Part shown: in pieces, positions 1-9,250 of the stretch | Position numbering within the stretch: position 1 is the stretch's first letter | How the letters are laid out: each line of letters starts with the position of its first letter | Assembly: GCA_028284005.1 (NCBI GenBank) | Contig: JANQSO010000007.1 | Location: forward strand, 248,001 to 312,000 | Source of the DNA: Flavobacteriaceae bacterium | Lineage (GTDB): Bacteria; Bacteroidota; Bacteroidia; Flavobacteriales; Flavobacteriaceae | Length of the DNA stretch: 64,000 nt | Direction: 5' to 3' | Made by a program: the position numbers and the translations under genes | Notes under the pieces: model-generated | Told to the model about the DNA's origin: nothing | The model's input: the letters and a program-made list of their open reading frames with translations, nothing else | Database searches by the model: none

Positions 1-245
1 GTATGGATAGTGCCGAGTTTTGGTTCTATAGAGTATTGACAGCCCTTGCCGCTGCTTCCATTAGTATTTCCATTCCGGGGATGCTACATGTAAATTATAC
101 CTCGGACGGACAGGGTGTGAACATGCTGTCTGATGAAAAACAAAAACCCATTAAGATGACCCTGGCAGAAAAAGAGCCCACCATTACTGCCTCCGGAGCC
201 ATTGCGGTTTTTGTATTGGTGTATTTGTTTAACCCGATTGGGTAA
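1..245 (+). CDS. C-terminal part of a membrane protein, unknown function (5' partial)
   Basis: The reading frame is open to the left window edge, so this is probably only the last 80 or so residues of a longer protein. Two hydrophobic stretches are visible: residues 8-27, and the very C-terminus (SGAIAVFVLVYLFNPIG). A 'hydrophobic helix - short polar stretch - GAxAVFVxVYxFNP' ending occurs at the C-terminus of various bacterial proteins with a soluble N-terminal part; that comparison is from memory. The function cannot be told from this piece. An in-frame ATG lies at position 3, but I would not take it as the start. Confidence 0.5.
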   Translation, partial: MDSAEFWFYRVLTALAAASISISIPGMLHVNYTSDGQGVNMLSDEKQKPIKMTLAEKEPTITASGAIAVFVLVYLFNPIG

Positions 246-316
246 AATATACTTTATTGCCGTGAGAGCAATCTTCTAAAGAATTTTGTGATATATACTA
301 ATTAAATCTATTCATT

Positions 317-898
317 ATGAAAAAAAGAATTTTAAAACTAGGTCTTTTAACTATGATGCTTTTCACAATACTTGGGTGTGAAAAGAATTATGATGAAGAA
401 ATAAATAATCTGAAACATAAAACTCAAGAATTAGATACTGAAATCAAATTATTGAAAGAAAATTTGATTGATAACAGCATTAGTGATTTTGAAAATCCAT
501 TTTCAGATGACACAATAAATAGTTCTACACCAATTCCTCATGATTTTTGTAATACTACTCAATCCATTATCCAGGATATCGGAAAAAGTTGGTATAACAC
601 TAAAACAGGTTTTGCTTATTATCAAATTCCAATCCCTGTAGGTTCTAAACTTATACGAGTAGACAAAACTGAAACTTCTGTTCATTATATTTGTGTAGGA
701 AAAAAATATCATAGTAATACAACTACAAAATGGAGGTTAAATTCAGGTTTTTCAAGAAAAGTTGGTAGCTCTTTACGTGTAGAAGTAACGTTTTATTTTA
801 ACGACAATGATTGTACAGGAGAAAATTCCCCTTTAGGTGAAGAGAAAAAAGGCTCAGTAATAGCAGGACAACCGTTTTGGCCAGATGAGAAAAGTTGA
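317..898 (+). CDS. Lipoprotein of unknown function with N-terminal coiled coil
   Basis: A 193-residue protein with a lipoprotein signal: a KKR start, a hydrophobic core, and a lipobox ending LGC at about residues 19-21. Residues 25-55 are rich in E, K, L and N with heptad-like spacing and probably form a coiled coil. The rest (about 75-193) is mixed beta-type sequence with three Cys (in CNTT, YICVG and NDCTG), which could form disulfides outside the cytoplasm. I do not recognise a family. It stands alone; a strong hairpin follows at 918-959. Likely anchored in the outer or inner membrane facing the periplasm. Confidence 0.7.
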   Translation: MKKRILKLGLLTMMLFTILGCEKNYDEEINNLKHKTQELDTEIKLLKENLIDNSISDFENPFSDDTINSSTPIPHDFCNTTQSIIQDIGKSWYNTKTGFAYYQIPIPVGSKLIRVDKTETSVHYICVGKKYHSNTTTKWRLNSGFSRKVGSSLRVEVTFYFNDNDCTGENSPLGEEKKGSVIAGQPFWPDEKS

Positions 899-917
899 TT
901 TTGAGAAGAAAATTTTT

Positions 918-959
918 ATAATAGGTTGTATCTTTTTTTTAAAAGATACAACCTATTAT
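918..959. terminator. Long perfect hairpin, likely terminator
   Basis: 19-bp perfect inverted repeat (918-936 with 941-959) around a TTTT loop, directly after the lipoprotein gene. The arms are AT-rich at the base (core ATAGGTTGTATCTTTT). There is no clean T-run after the stem, so the terminator role is inferred from position and stem length. Confidence 0.65.
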
Positions 960-1026
960 TCTATTAGCGAAACAATTTTAAAAAATACAAAAACCAATTA
1001 TTATAAATTTTCATAAGATCAATCAA

Positions 1027-2889
1027 ATGAAAAATTACGGTTTATTAATTTTTATACTTATTTTTTTTGGATCATTCTGTACAGCACAGAATGATTCTAC
1101 TTATTATTATTTTAACCGTGTTACACCTATTGAAAAAATAGCATCAAAAGTAGAATCAACTAAATCTTCATCACTCAAAAGCTTTTACCAATTAGTATAT
1201 TTCAGCAAAGTAAGAGAACAAGATTCGATCTTATATTATATTGATAAAATTGACAGCAACAGTGATCTGCCAAAATCCTTGCAGGCAAAGTTTGCCTATT
1301 TTAAGGCCTATTATTACAAAATAACGGACCAGGACTCTCTGGCATACAAATTTCATGACAAATCGTTAAAATTAGCCCGAAAATTCAACGATTCCCTTAC
1401 TATATTACACAGTTTAAGTGGTTTGTCCCAATCCTGGGATTATGATGGTGATAATCCATACCGGATGGATTATTTAAATGAACTGGAAGCTGCAGCAAAT
1501 CAATTTGATAACAAATCCTTTAAAATCATTCAGCTTTATCTTAAAGGTAATTATTATTTATTCAGGGATAAAAATAATAAAGCAGTAAGAGCATACAAAG
1601 ACGTTCTCAAACTAGAATTTGGGACTAGAGACAGTACAAACTTATTAAATACGTATAATAACTTAGGTGCTTTATATGACGTGAATTTAAATATGCCGGA
1701 TTCTGCCATCTATTTCTATACTAAAAAACTCGCCTTAATTAATACAAATGAAAAGTTCAGATATCCAAATAATTATTTTGACACTTACGTAAATATTGGA
1801 AACTCATATTTGTCTAAAAAAGATTATGGTAATGCTCTTCATTATTTTACTTTGGCAGATAGTATTGAATTAAAAGAAAGTATTGTTTTTAATAAACTAT
1901 TACTCAATGAAAATCTGTCCAGAGTAAATTCAGAACTAAAAAATTATGAAGCCGCATATAATAATCTCAACTCGGTCATTAAATTTTCGGATAGTTTAAA
2001 GGAAAAAGAACATAGAGAAGGTATAGCAAGAATAAAGGAACAATTTGATAACGAAAAATTGCGGGCTGACAATCTGGAAAGTGAAGCCAAAAGAAGGCAA
2101 AATGAAACCATTGCCATTGGCCTTGGAAGTGGCTTATTGGCAGTTGGTATTTTCGCTTTTCTTATCTACAAAAACACCAAACGGAAGCAGCGTATTGCAG
2201 AACAGGAACGGGAAATAGAGATCCGGAAAACGGAAAAGATCCTAAAAGAACAGGAACTTACCACTATAGATGCTATGATCTCCGGGCAGGAGAAGGAAAG
2301 GCAACGCCTTGCCGGTGACCTCCACGATAGCGTAGGAGCTACTTTAGCAGCTGCCAAATTACAGTTCAGTCATTTAAGAGCAAACCATAAGAAAGCGGAT
2401 GATCTCGATACTCTTTTTACAAGTACCGAAGAGCTTCTCAACCAGGCATACGATGAAGTTCGCTCCATGGCACACTTAAAGAACAGTGGTGTCATTGCTA
2501 AGAACGGATTGCTCCCTGCTATTGAGAAACTTGCAAAAAATGCTTCGTGGGTTAATAATTTAAAAGTAGATGTTCAGAGCTTTGGATTGGATGAACGCTT
2601 AGAGAATTCATTGGAAATAGCTATCTTCAGAATTATTCAGGAACTGGTGACCAATGTGATAAAACACGCAAGAGCTTTAGAAGCAAGTATTTCTATTACA
2701 CAGCATGATGATTCCCTGAGTATTATTGTGGAAGATAACGGAGTAGGCTTTGATGCTAAAAACATTCAGCAAAAGGATGGTATGGGCCTCTCGGGAATCG
2801 AAAGAAGAGTTGAACATTTGGAAGGAACCATGGAGATAGACTCTACTCCCAAAAAAGGAACCTCCGTTCTAATAGATATACCTTTATGA
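1027..2889 (+). CDS. TPR-containing sensor histidine kinase (HisKA_3 / NarX-like)
   Basis: Sensor kinase of a two-component pair with the next gene. Order: signal peptide (1-20, ending TAQ), periplasmic helical region with TPR-like repeats (about 60-340), one transmembrane helix (about 362-382), coiled linker, DHp domain with the HisKA_3 motif ERQRLAGDLHDSVG (phospho-acceptor His about 433), and HATPase domain with N box ELVTNVIKHA (about 539-548), G1 EDNGVGFD (about 569) and G2 GMGLSGIERRV. TPR sensor plus HisKA_3 is a common Bacteroidota layout. The stop overlaps the response regulator start by 4 bp (ATGA), indicating translational coupling. The ligand is unknown. Confidence 0.93.
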   Translation: MKNYGLLIFILIFFGSFCTAQNDSTYYYFNRVTPIEKIASKVESTKSSSLKSFYQLVYFSKVREQDSILYYIDKIDSNSDLPKSLQAKFAYFKAYYYKITDQDSLAYKFHDKSLKLARKFNDSLTILHSLSGLSQSWDYDGDNPYRMDYLNELEAAANQFDNKSFKIIQLYLKGNYYLFRDKNNKAVRAYKDVLKLEFGTRDSTNLLNTYNNLGALYDVNLNMPDSAIYFYTKKLALINTNEKFRYPNNYFDTYVNIGNSYLSKKDYGNALHYFTLADSIELKESIVFNKLLLNENLSRVNSELKNYEAAYNNLNSVIKFSDSLKEKEHREGIARIKEQFDNEKLRADNLESEAKRRQNETIAIGLGSGLLAVGIFAFLIYKNTKRKQRIAEQEREIEIRKTEKILKEQELTTIDAMISGQEKERQRLAGDLHDSVGATLAAAKLQFSHLRANHKKADDLDTLFTSTEELLNQAYDEVRSMAHLKNSGVIAKNGLLPAIEKLAKNASWVNNLKVDVQSFGLDERLENSLEIAIFRIIQELVTNVIKHARALEASISITQHDDSLSIIVEDNGVGFDAKNIQQKDGMGLSGIERRVEHLEGTMEIDSTPKKGTSVLIDIPL

Positions 2890-3512
2890 TAACCTTAGCC
2901 ATAGCCGAAGATCATCAATCACTCGTAGATGGTATTAATTTGTTACTGGAATACGAGGAAGATATTTCTATTGTAGGGATGGCAAATGACGGAGAAGCGC
3001 TCCTGGAGATCGTTAGAAGGAAGCAACCTAAAGTTGTCCTAACTGATATCAAAATGCCCAAGATCGATGGAATTGCTGCTACCAAACTTATAAAAAAGGA
3101 ATTTCCGGATACCAAGGTGATCGCTTTTACCATGTTCGACCAGGATGCTGCTGTTTCGCAAATGATTACAGCCGGAGCTTCGGGATATTTGCTGAAGAAT
3201 TCTGCCCTGGAAGAGGTTTTACATGCTATACATGCAGTTGTAAAAGGAGAAGAGTTTTTCGATTCGGCACTGGCCATTTCATCGTTAAAAGATAATACGG
3301 CCACTACGGCTAAAAAGCCCATCCTCTCTAAAAGCGAACGTGAGATCTTAAACCTGATCGGGCAAGGAAAATCTACCAGTGAAATTGCCGCAGTGCGTTT
3401 TACAGCAGTCTCTACAGTGGAAAAACACCGTAAGAACATGATCCGAAAACTGGGTCTTTCGGGGAAAGGGGAACTACTCCGGTATGCCCTGGAAAGAAAA
3501 TATGACTTCTAA
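2886..3512 (+). CDS. LuxR/NarL-family response regulator
   Basis: 208-residue response regulator paired with the kinase at 1027-2889, whose stop it overlaps. The receiver domain (about 1-120) has the acidic pocket (AEDH), phospho-acceptor Asp54 in VVLTDIKMPKID, the Thr region (AFTMF) and the Lys in LLKNSA. The C-terminal LuxR helix-turn-helix spans about 143-205 (SEREILNLIGQGKSTSEIAA, then STVEKHRKNM). A good rho-independent terminator follows at 3539-3564, ending the operon. Targets unknown. Confidence 0.95.
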   Translation: MITLAIAEDHQSLVDGINLLLEYEEDISIVGMANDGEALLEIVRRKQPKVVLTDIKMPKIDGIAATKLIKKEFPDTKVIAFTMFDQDAAVSQMITAGASGYLLKNSALEEVLHAIHAVVKGEEFFDSALAISSLKDNTATTAKKPILSKSEREILNLIGQGKSTSEIAAVRFTAVSTVEKHRKNMIRKLGLSGKGELLRYALERKYDF

Positions 3513-3538
3513 ATAAACTCTTTACAATGAAACTTCTA

Positions 3539-3564
3539 AAATACCCTTCACCGGGTATTTTTTT
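3539..3564 (+). terminator. Rho-independent terminator after the response regulator
   Basis: 8-bp stem AAATACCC (3539-3546) / GGGTATTT (3553-3560), loop TTCACC, and T-run 3558-3564. Confidence 0.85.
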
Positions 3565-3609
3565 ACGCTATATGGTCTGGTAGTTTTACAAAAACAAATT
3601 ATCACGATC

Positions 3610-4911
3610 ATGAGAACCAAACCTTTCCTTTCATTATTGGTATTAATGTTTCTAACTTCTGTACTTCAAGCTCAAATAAGTATTGGATTTGATAAAGCCA
3701 GGCAGGTTATAAAATACGAGTCAGGAGATTCATTCAAAATACCCTATACATTACAAATTGATGGTAATAAGTTTCCATCTAAAGCAAATAACATATCTGT
3801 TAAGATAACAACAGACAATGAGAGTCTGAACTCTTTTAAAGTTAGCTCGGATATAGCAATAAATCAATCGATAACCAAAGGGCATTTAGAGTTTAAGAGA
3901 ACCAAAGACCATCAGGGAAACTTACAAAGTCTTCTGGACTCTATCATTAAACATAAAGGAATAGTAGAACTTACTATTGAATCTCTTTCTGAAAAGCAAT
4001 TTGAACTGGAAAAAGACACAACAAAAAAAGAGATAGTAAAAATTGAGTTGAAGGATCATATCCAAACTGTTATTTTAAACACAGAGAAGAAGAATAAATC
4101 GTCTAAATACAATTTTTTCATGGGAGCCAATTTTAACTTTGGAGAGAAGGTAAAGGTGAAGAGTTTTTATTCTGAAATAGATGTATTTCTTCCGGGGCTA
4201 TTCTTTAAAAATCGAAAGGGAACATATTGGGGAGGTATACGCGCCGGAATCTACAGAAACAGTTCAACAACACTTCAAAAAGATAAAGAAAGAGATGATA
4301 TCATTTTCCTTGTTGAGGATGAAAACCTTCAAAATGATTCAATTTCATTAATTGCTAAAAGGGTTATCAGGACTCCTGAAACAACATCTGAAAACCTGGG
4401 GTTTTACGGACAACTATTATTTCGCATATTTGAAGACGATGCAAAAAGTTTTCAAACCTATTTAGCTTTACATACAGAGATCATCCAACGTACGGAAACT
4501 ACAAAATTCAATTTTAAAGATACTTTGCATATTTCTCAGAACTATATTCCCCGTGATTCGTTATTAGACCCACTTTTACGAAGACAATTAAGGGAAAGTA
4601 AAGAATTTACCGATAAATTGTATAGTTCCTATTTTGGAGTGGGAGTACCCATGAAATATACAGATAAAAACATTGAAGTATTTCTAAACCCTGTTTTAGG
4701 ATATGGCGATACCGGTAGAAGAAGTCGTAACGGGACAGGGCAGTTTTTTGGCCTTTTTCAGTTCTATCTTATGGAACAAAAACACGGAATTAAAATTAGT
4801 GGTGAAGTAAGGGAATATTTTTCAGACCAAAATCCGCAAATGGTCGTAAACCTATCCAAAAGGTTCGATATAGAATCTTTGCTGGATTCAAATAAAGGAA
4901 AGTCAGATTAA
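3610..4911 (+). CDS. Exported protein of unknown function
   Basis: 433 residues with a Sec signal peptide (about 1-21, ending LQAQ), so periplasmic or outer membrane. The first ~170 residues are polar and could be an Ig-like or coiled region. The remainder alternates aromatic/Gly-rich strands (for example YNFFMGANFNFGEKV and TYWGGIRAGIYRNS), as in small outer-membrane barrels, and ends in strand-like segments (FFGLFQFYLMEQ, MVVNLSKRFDI). I do not recognise a family. It lies just after the two-component pair but is separated from it by a terminator, so a functional link is only possible. Confidence 0.7.
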   Translation: MRTKPFLSLLVLMFLTSVLQAQISIGFDKARQVIKYESGDSFKIPYTLQIDGNKFPSKANNISVKITTDNESLNSFKVSSDIAINQSITKGHLEFKRTKDHQGNLQSLLDSIIKHKGIVELTIESLSEKQFELEKDTTKKEIVKIELKDHIQTVILNTEKKNKSSKYNFFMGANFNFGEKVKVKSFYSEIDVFLPGLFFKNRKGTYWGGIRAGIYRNSSTTLQKDKERDDIIFLVEDENLQNDSISLIAKRVIRTPETTSENLGFYGQLLFRIFEDDAKSFQTYLALHTEIIQRTETTKFNFKDTLHISQNYIPRDSLLDPLLRRQLRESKEFTDKLYSSYFGVGVPMKYTDKNIEVFLNPVLGYGDTGRRSRNGTGQFFGLFQFYLMEQKHGIKISGEVREYFSDQNPQMVVNLSKRFDIESLLDSNKGKSD

Positions 4912-4915
4912 AATA

Positions 4916-4950
4916 AAAAACCTCCTTGCGTTAGCCACAAGGAGGTTTTT
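4916..4950. terminator. Bidirectional rho-independent terminator between convergent genes
   Basis: Stem CCTCCTTG (4921-4928) / CAAGGAGG (4938-4945), flanked by an A-run (4916-4920) and a T-run (4946-4950). It works for the plus gene ending at 4911 and the minus gene ending at 4970. Confidence 0.9.
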
Positions 4951-4969
4951 CAATCTCTATCTTGGATCA

Positions 4970-7021
4970 TTACAGTTTTAACTTCTCAACGGTAGTTAAA
5001 TTGCTATAGTTATCAGAATATTTTAGCATCTGTTCTTCAAAGGTAGTAGGTTGCTTAACACTAAAACTTTCTATTTCTCCATTATCATTCATATTTGGAA
5101 TAATATCCGGGTTTACAAATCCGCTATAAGGAGCAGTGGTAAACTGTTTGTTACGCTCTAAGATCTCAGCGTGTAAGGTTTGATCTACTTTCACACCATA
5201 ACCTTCTACCAAAGCTTCCGCGGCAGCGTAATCTCCTTCAGACTTGATACGTTGTGTTTCACGTAATAATTGTCCGAAAAGGTCATGCAATTTATCGTAA
5301 TCATTAATGTTATAATACGTCTTTCCATCACGTGTTACTTTCTCGATCACATTATCTGCTGCTCCTTTTTCAAAAACCCAGGCACTTACCCACTGGCGGT
5401 TACGCATATGTGTTTGTTCCACATCATCTCCCAAGTTCAATCGGATCAATTGTGTCATCAATCCATTACGAATATAACCATCGTATGCAGTCACTCCCAC
5501 TTTTTTCCAGTCATCCACCAATCCTAATTCTTGTAGTTTAGGATTGTATAGATAATATAACGCTACAAGGTCTGCACGTCCTTCTTCAAGGGTAGACGCA
5601 TAGTTCTTTAGCGTTTCTTTAGTTTCTCCTACGCCCGGATTTAGTTGCCCGGAAGCATGGCCTATTACTTCGTGTAAAGCAGTATGCAACTTATCCCCTA
5701 CTTGTCCGTATTTTTCTTCTAGTTCATATTCTTCTTCATCATGAACAAATTCTTTTAAACGTCCCGAACCTCCTGCATTGTTGTATGCATTTATAATATT
5801 CCCCAGAGAAACCGACTTACTTCCCACTGCTGCACGGATCCAGTTAGCATTTGGTAAATTAACTCCAATAGGTGTACTTGGAGACGCATCTCCGGCTTCA
5901 CCGGCAACATTTACTACTTTATAGGTTATCCCCACAACATTTTTCTTTTTGTGCTCTTCCATTAAAGGGGAGTTATCTTCAAACCATTGTGCATTTTCAG
6001 ATAGTACAGCCATTTTTTGGGACATATCAAAATCCTTGATCTGTACAATATTTTCAAAAGAACCTCTATATCCCATCGGGTCATTATACACTTCAATAAA
6101 ACTGTTGATATAGTCAATATTACCTTCTGTCGCAGCTGTCCAGGCAACATTATAGTCATCCCATATTTGAAGGTCGCCTGTTTTATAGTATTCTATCAAT
6201 AATCCAAGTGCATCGCCTTGTGCCTGATTTTCAGCAACGCCTTGCGCCTTTTCAAGCCACTCTACTATTTTATCGATAGCAGGACCATACAATCCGCCGG
6301 ATTTGTACACCAATTCTTTAAGTACTCCGTCTTCTTTTACCAACTTAGAGTTCAATCCATATGACAGTGGTTTTTCAGGGTCCGGAGATTCTTTTGCTGC
6401 ATAAAACGATTCTACATCAGCATTGGTTACATTAGGCCCATAAAAGTTCACGGCAGAAAGTGCTACGTTATCAACACCTTTCGCCCGGTTCACTTTTTTA
6501 GCATCTGCATCATTAAAGATAACATCGAAAGCTTCTCCTTCAAGTGTTGTACTTGTTTCAGATAAAAGTGTCTGAAGATATTCTGAAGAAAAATCCGGCT
6601 TTATCTTATCATTGGAATAATGGTGATGGATTCCGTTAGAGAACCAAACACGTTTCAAATAAATTTCAAAATTTTTCCAATCCTCAGATTCCTTATCTCC
6701 CGTATAAGTTCTATAAACATTTTCCAAAGCCGTTCGGATAGCAAGGTTGTGACGATAGTTTTGATCCCACATAATATCTCTTCCTGCCAAACCTGCCTGA
6801 GTAAGATAGTATACCAGTTTTTGTTCTTTCAGTGTCAAATTATCCCAACTTGGAATTTGATAGCGTAATATCCTTAGATCTGCAAATTGATCTACATTAT
6901 AATCAAAGTCATTCGTTTCAACTTTAGCAATCTCTTGTGGTTCTTTTTTGTTCTTGTCATCCGCACAAGAAAAAAACAGCAATCCACTCATAGCCATAGC
7001 TATAAAAAAAGTGTTCTTCAT
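4970..7021 (-). CDS. Dipeptidyl-peptidase III (peptidase family M49), lipoprotein
   Basis: 683-residue zinc metallopeptidase that removes dipeptides from the N-terminus of oligopeptides. The zinc site is visible: HEVIGH at 450-455 (HEXXGH, the M49 signature) and EEGRAD at 479-484 (the EEXXR(A)D second motif). Length fits the family (about 670-740). The N-terminus is a lipoprotein signal with lipobox FFSC at about residue 19, so unlike cytosolic mammalian DPP III this form is exported and membrane-anchored, as in other Bacteroidota. Probably processes peptides in the periplasm or at the surface. A consensus minus-strand -7 element (CAAATGTA on the plus strand, 7045-7052) lies just upstream. 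Confidence 0.93.
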   Translation of the reverse strand: MKNTFFIAMAMSGLLFFSCADDKNKKEPQEIAKVETNDFDYNVDQFADLRILRYQIPSWDNLTLKEQKLVYYLTQAGLAGRDIMWDQNYRHNLAIRTALENVYRTYTGDKESEDWKNFEIYLKRVWFSNGIHHHYSNDKIKPDFSSEYLQTLLSETSTTLEGEAFDVIFNDADAKKVNRAKGVDNVALSAVNFYGPNVTNADVESFYAAKESPDPEKPLSYGLNSKLVKEDGVLKELVYKSGGLYGPAIDKIVEWLEKAQGVAENQAQGDALGLLIEYYKTGDLQIWDDYNVAWTAATEGNIDYINSFIEVYNDPMGYRGSFENIVQIKDFDMSQKMAVLSENAQWFEDNSPLMEEHKKKNVVGITYKVVNVAGEAGDASPSTPIGVNLPNANWIRAAVGSKSVSLGNIINAYNNAGGSGRLKEFVHDEEEYELEEKYGQVGDKLHTALHEVIGHASGQLNPGVGETKETLKNYASTLEEGRADLVALYYLYNPKLQELGLVDDWKKVGVTAYDGYIRNGLMTQLIRLNLGDDVEQTHMRNRQWVSAWVFEKGAADNVIEKVTRDGKTYYNINDYDKLHDLFGQLLRETQRIKSEGDYAAAEALVEGYGVKVDQTLHAEILERNKQFTTAPYSGFVNPDIIPNMNDNGEIESFSVKQPTTFEEQMLKYSDNYSNLTTVEKLKL

Positions 7022-7044
7022 TTTTAAATTTTATTGGTTTTCAA

Positions 7045-7071
7045 CAAATGTAGCAAAATATTAAACGTCAA
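7045..7071 (-). promoter_or_regulatory. Likely promoter of the DPP III gene
   Basis: On the minus strand TACATTTG (7045-7052) matches the Bacteroidota -7 consensus TANNTTTG. A TTG (CAA at 7069-7071) lies 16 bp upstream, somewhat close. The start codon is 24 bp downstream. Confidence 0.5.
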
Positions 7072-7113
7072 AATTGATTATCTTAGCACAAATAACCAAT
7101 AATCACTATCTCA

Positions 7114-8175
7114 ATGAAAATATTAAAGTATTTTTTGTTTCTGATCCTTATTATTCTAATAGGTGGAGCCATTTATTTTGGTACTAAAGATGGAAAATTT
7201 AATGTTGCTGAAAGTAAAATAATAGAGGCTCCTGCCGAAGTGATTTATAACAACCTAAAAGATTACAAAACCTGGCAGGAATGGGGGCCCTGGATGGAAC
7301 TTGACCCGAATATTCAAATCAATTATGCTGAAAAGACCGAAGGTGAAGGTGCTTCTTATTCCTGGAGCAGTGACCATATGGAGGTAGGTGACGGTTCTAT
7401 GAAAACGGTCAAAGTGATTCCTAATAAAGAATTGGACCAGGAAATTACTTTTAACACCCCTATGGGTGATAGTAAGAGCAATGTCTACTGGCGCTTAGAA
7501 GAAACCGGAATGCCCGGACAGACAAAGGTAACCTGGGGGATGAAAGGTGAACAAAGCTTTATGGAAAAGGTGTTCATGGCTTTTCAGAAGGGAGATATGG
7601 AGACCGGAATCGGTATGATGTTTCAGCGGGGCCTAACAAATCTTGACGAGGTTGTAAAAGAACAGATGGAAACATTTTCTGTAAATGTGGATGGTATTAC
7701 AGAATACGGGGGAGGTTATTATATGTATAATACAACTGCTTCAAACTTAAGTGATATCGCTGCTAAAATGGGTGCAATGTTTGGGCAGGTGGTTGGCTAT
7801 ATGGACCAAAATAATTTAACCAGAGCAGGAATGCCTTTTACGATCTATAACGAATTGGATGAAGCGAACGGTACCGTTATCTTTTCGACTGCATTACCTG
7901 TTAAAGAAAGGGTTATTACGCCTTCGGGAAGCCCGGTTATCTGTGGGTATATGGAACCTGTGACTACCTTAAAAACAACACTTAGAGGAAAATATGAGAA
8001 TCTCTCGAAAGCATACAAAAAAGCAAAATCCTATATTTCAGAAAATAATTTGCAAGAACATCCTACTGCAAAAATGTTTGAAGTTTATGTAACAGACCCC
8101 GGAGCAGTTCCTAATCCGGCCAATTGGGTCACCGAGATATATATTCCCCTTATCGCACCACCAACCCCTCAGTGA
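7114..8175 (+). CDS. SRPBCC-domain plus GyrI-like effector-binding protein, membrane-anchored
   Basis: 353 residues: an N-terminal hydrophobic helix (about 3-22), an SRPBCC/polyketide-cyclase-like START fold (about 30-175; IEAPAEVIYNNLKDYKTWQEW is the usual first helix/strand), then a GyrI-like/AraC effector-binding domain (about 190-350). The combination is frequent in flavobacteria; both folds bind small hydrophobic molecules, but the ligand is unknown and there is no DNA-binding domain. Its stop TGA shares one base with the crcB start (TGATG at 8173-8177), so the two are translationally coupled. Confidence 0.85.
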   Translation: MKILKYFLFLILIILIGGAIYFGTKDGKFNVAESKIIEAPAEVIYNNLKDYKTWQEWGPWMELDPNIQINYAEKTEGEGASYSWSSDHMEVGDGSMKTVKVIPNKELDQEITFNTPMGDSKSNVYWRLEETGMPGQTKVTWGMKGEQSFMEKVFMAFQKGDMETGIGMMFQRGLTNLDEVVKEQMETFSVNVDGITEYGGGYYMYNTTASNLSDIAAKMGAMFGQVVGYMDQNNLTRAGMPFTIYNELDEANGTVIFSTALPVKERVITPSGSPVICGYMEPVTTLKTTLRGKYENLSKAYKKAKSYISENNLQEHPTAKMFEVYVTDPGAVPNPANWVTEIYIPLIAPPTPQ

Positions 8176-8546
8176 TGAAACATCTCTTATTGGTATTTTT
8201 AGGGGGAGGCCTTGGCAGTTCATTGCGTTTTTGGATTGGCACCTATTTGAACAGTGACAAAACCGGAATTCCATACGGCACTTTTCTCGCCAATATTTTG
8301 GGTAGTTTATTCATTGGGATCATCTTAGGCCTGGCACTAAAGAATAACACCCTTTCTCAAAACACAATTCTGTTCTTAGCTACCGGTTTTTGTGGTGGTT
8401 TTACTACTTTCTCCGCCTTTGCCTATGAAAACCATGTCTTTTTGAGATCTGGCGATTTTATGACATTTGCTTTATACACTATAGGTAGTTTTGTTATTGG
8501 TTTTGCAGCTGTCTTTTTTGGAATGTGGCTTGTCAAGTATTTCTAA
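8175..8546 (+). CDS. crcB: Fluoride ion channel CrcB/Fluc
   Basis: A 123-residue, four-helix membrane protein that exports fluoride as a dual-topology dimer. The family signature is present (GTFLANILGS with the pore Asn, and FCGGFTTFSAF with the Phe-box region). The start chosen is the ATG at 8175, which overlaps the previous stop and gives MKHLLLVFLGGG, the normal N-terminus; an upstream in-frame ATG at 8124 would add 17 non-family residues inside the preceding gene. The 3' end overlaps the convergent DUF1684 gene by 4 bp. I see no fluoride riboswitch upstream. Confidence 0.95.
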   Translation: MKHLLLVFLGGGLGSSLRFWIGTYLNSDKTGIPYGTFLANILGSLFIGIILGLALKNNTLSQNTILFLATGFCGGFTTFSAFAYENHVFLRSGDFMTFALYTIGSFVIGFAAVFFGMWLVKYF

Positions 8547-9154
8547 TGATGTTCTCCAAAGTCTTTTACCCCGGCTTCAATACGAACTAACAGGTCATTT
8601 TCTTTTGGTGGAATTGGACAAGAATACTTTTTGTTATAGGCACAATAAGGATTGTACAATTTATTGAAGTCCAGCAGAATAGTATCACCATCCGGAATTC
8701 GAGCATCCAAAAACCTACCTCCTCCATAAGAACCGTCTCCACTTGTTAGATCGGTAATTGGTAAAAACAGATAGTCTACATACTCCGGGTCCTTGGAAGG
8801 CGTTGTGCTTTGATATAGTTCCAGTTTTAGATCTTTTCCATCCAACGTAAAGTGTGCCTCGCCATATTTTACATATTCCGGGAGCCGGTCGGTGGTGGTT
8901 GTCATTAAAAAGGGTTTCTCGTCAGGAGTGCGAATAAATTTTGCTACTACTCTATATTTAAGGTCGATAGGATAAAACTCTAATCCGGAAAACGTTTTGA
9001 AGTCTTTGGGCTCCAAAATAGTGGTCTCTTCATTACTAAATTCTTTATTTTCGGAAGCCTGGTACTTCTTAATTTCCCTAATGATCTTTCGGTCGCTTTG
9101 GGCATTGGAAAAACCACTTGTGATTACTATGAGTAAAATGATAAGCTTTTTCAT
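8543..9154 (-). CDS. DUF1684 domain protein, exported
   Basis: 203 residues with an N-terminal signal peptide (1-19, ending SNAQ) and a DUF1684 domain through the rest (for example GGRFLDARIPDGDTILLDFN and NPYCAYNKKYSCPIPPKEN near the C-terminus; that Cys/Pro-rich end is characteristic). DUF1684 has no established function that I know of. Convergent with crcB, overlapping by 4 bp; a single gene on its strand. Confidence 0.9.
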   Translation of the reverse strand: MKKLIILLIVITSGFSNAQSDRKIIREIKKYQASENKEFSNEETTILEPKDFKTFSGLEFYPIDLKYRVVAKFIRTPDEKPFLMTTTTDRLPEYVKYGEAHFTLDGKDLKLELYQSTTPSKDPEYVDYLFLPITDLTSGDGSYGGGRFLDARIPDGDTILLDFNKLYNPYCAYNKKYSCPIPPKENDLLVRIEAGVKDFGEHH

Positions 9155-9203
9155 TTTTATAAATTTTAGTAAATATAACTTTTAAACATAAATTCTTGAG
9201 TAG

Positions 9204-9232
9204 TTGTCAATTCAAAAAAATTGCTACATTTG
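9204..9232 (+). promoter_or_regulatory. Promoter of the leader peptide / MFS exporter unit
   Basis: TTG (9204-9206), an 18-bp spacer, then TACATTTG (9225-9232), a full match to the Bacteroidota -7 consensus. The expected transcript start near 9238-9240 places the leader ORF at 9251 close to the 5' end. Confidence 0.8.
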
Positions 9233-9250
9233 CTTCTTAATTCACAAAAA

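Noticed and set aside
2915-3439. 174-codon ORF on the minus strand opposite the response regulator
   Set aside because: Lies wholly inside a clear response-regulator gene and has no family features; it is an antisense shadow.
8124-8174. crcB start at 8124
   Set aside because: Would add 17 residues inside the preceding gene that do not belong to the CrcB family; the overlapping ATG at 8175 gives the normal N-terminus.
8000-8175. Fluoride riboswitch for crcB
   Set aside because: The region is coding sequence of the overlapping upstream gene, and I see no riboswitch core pseudoknot.
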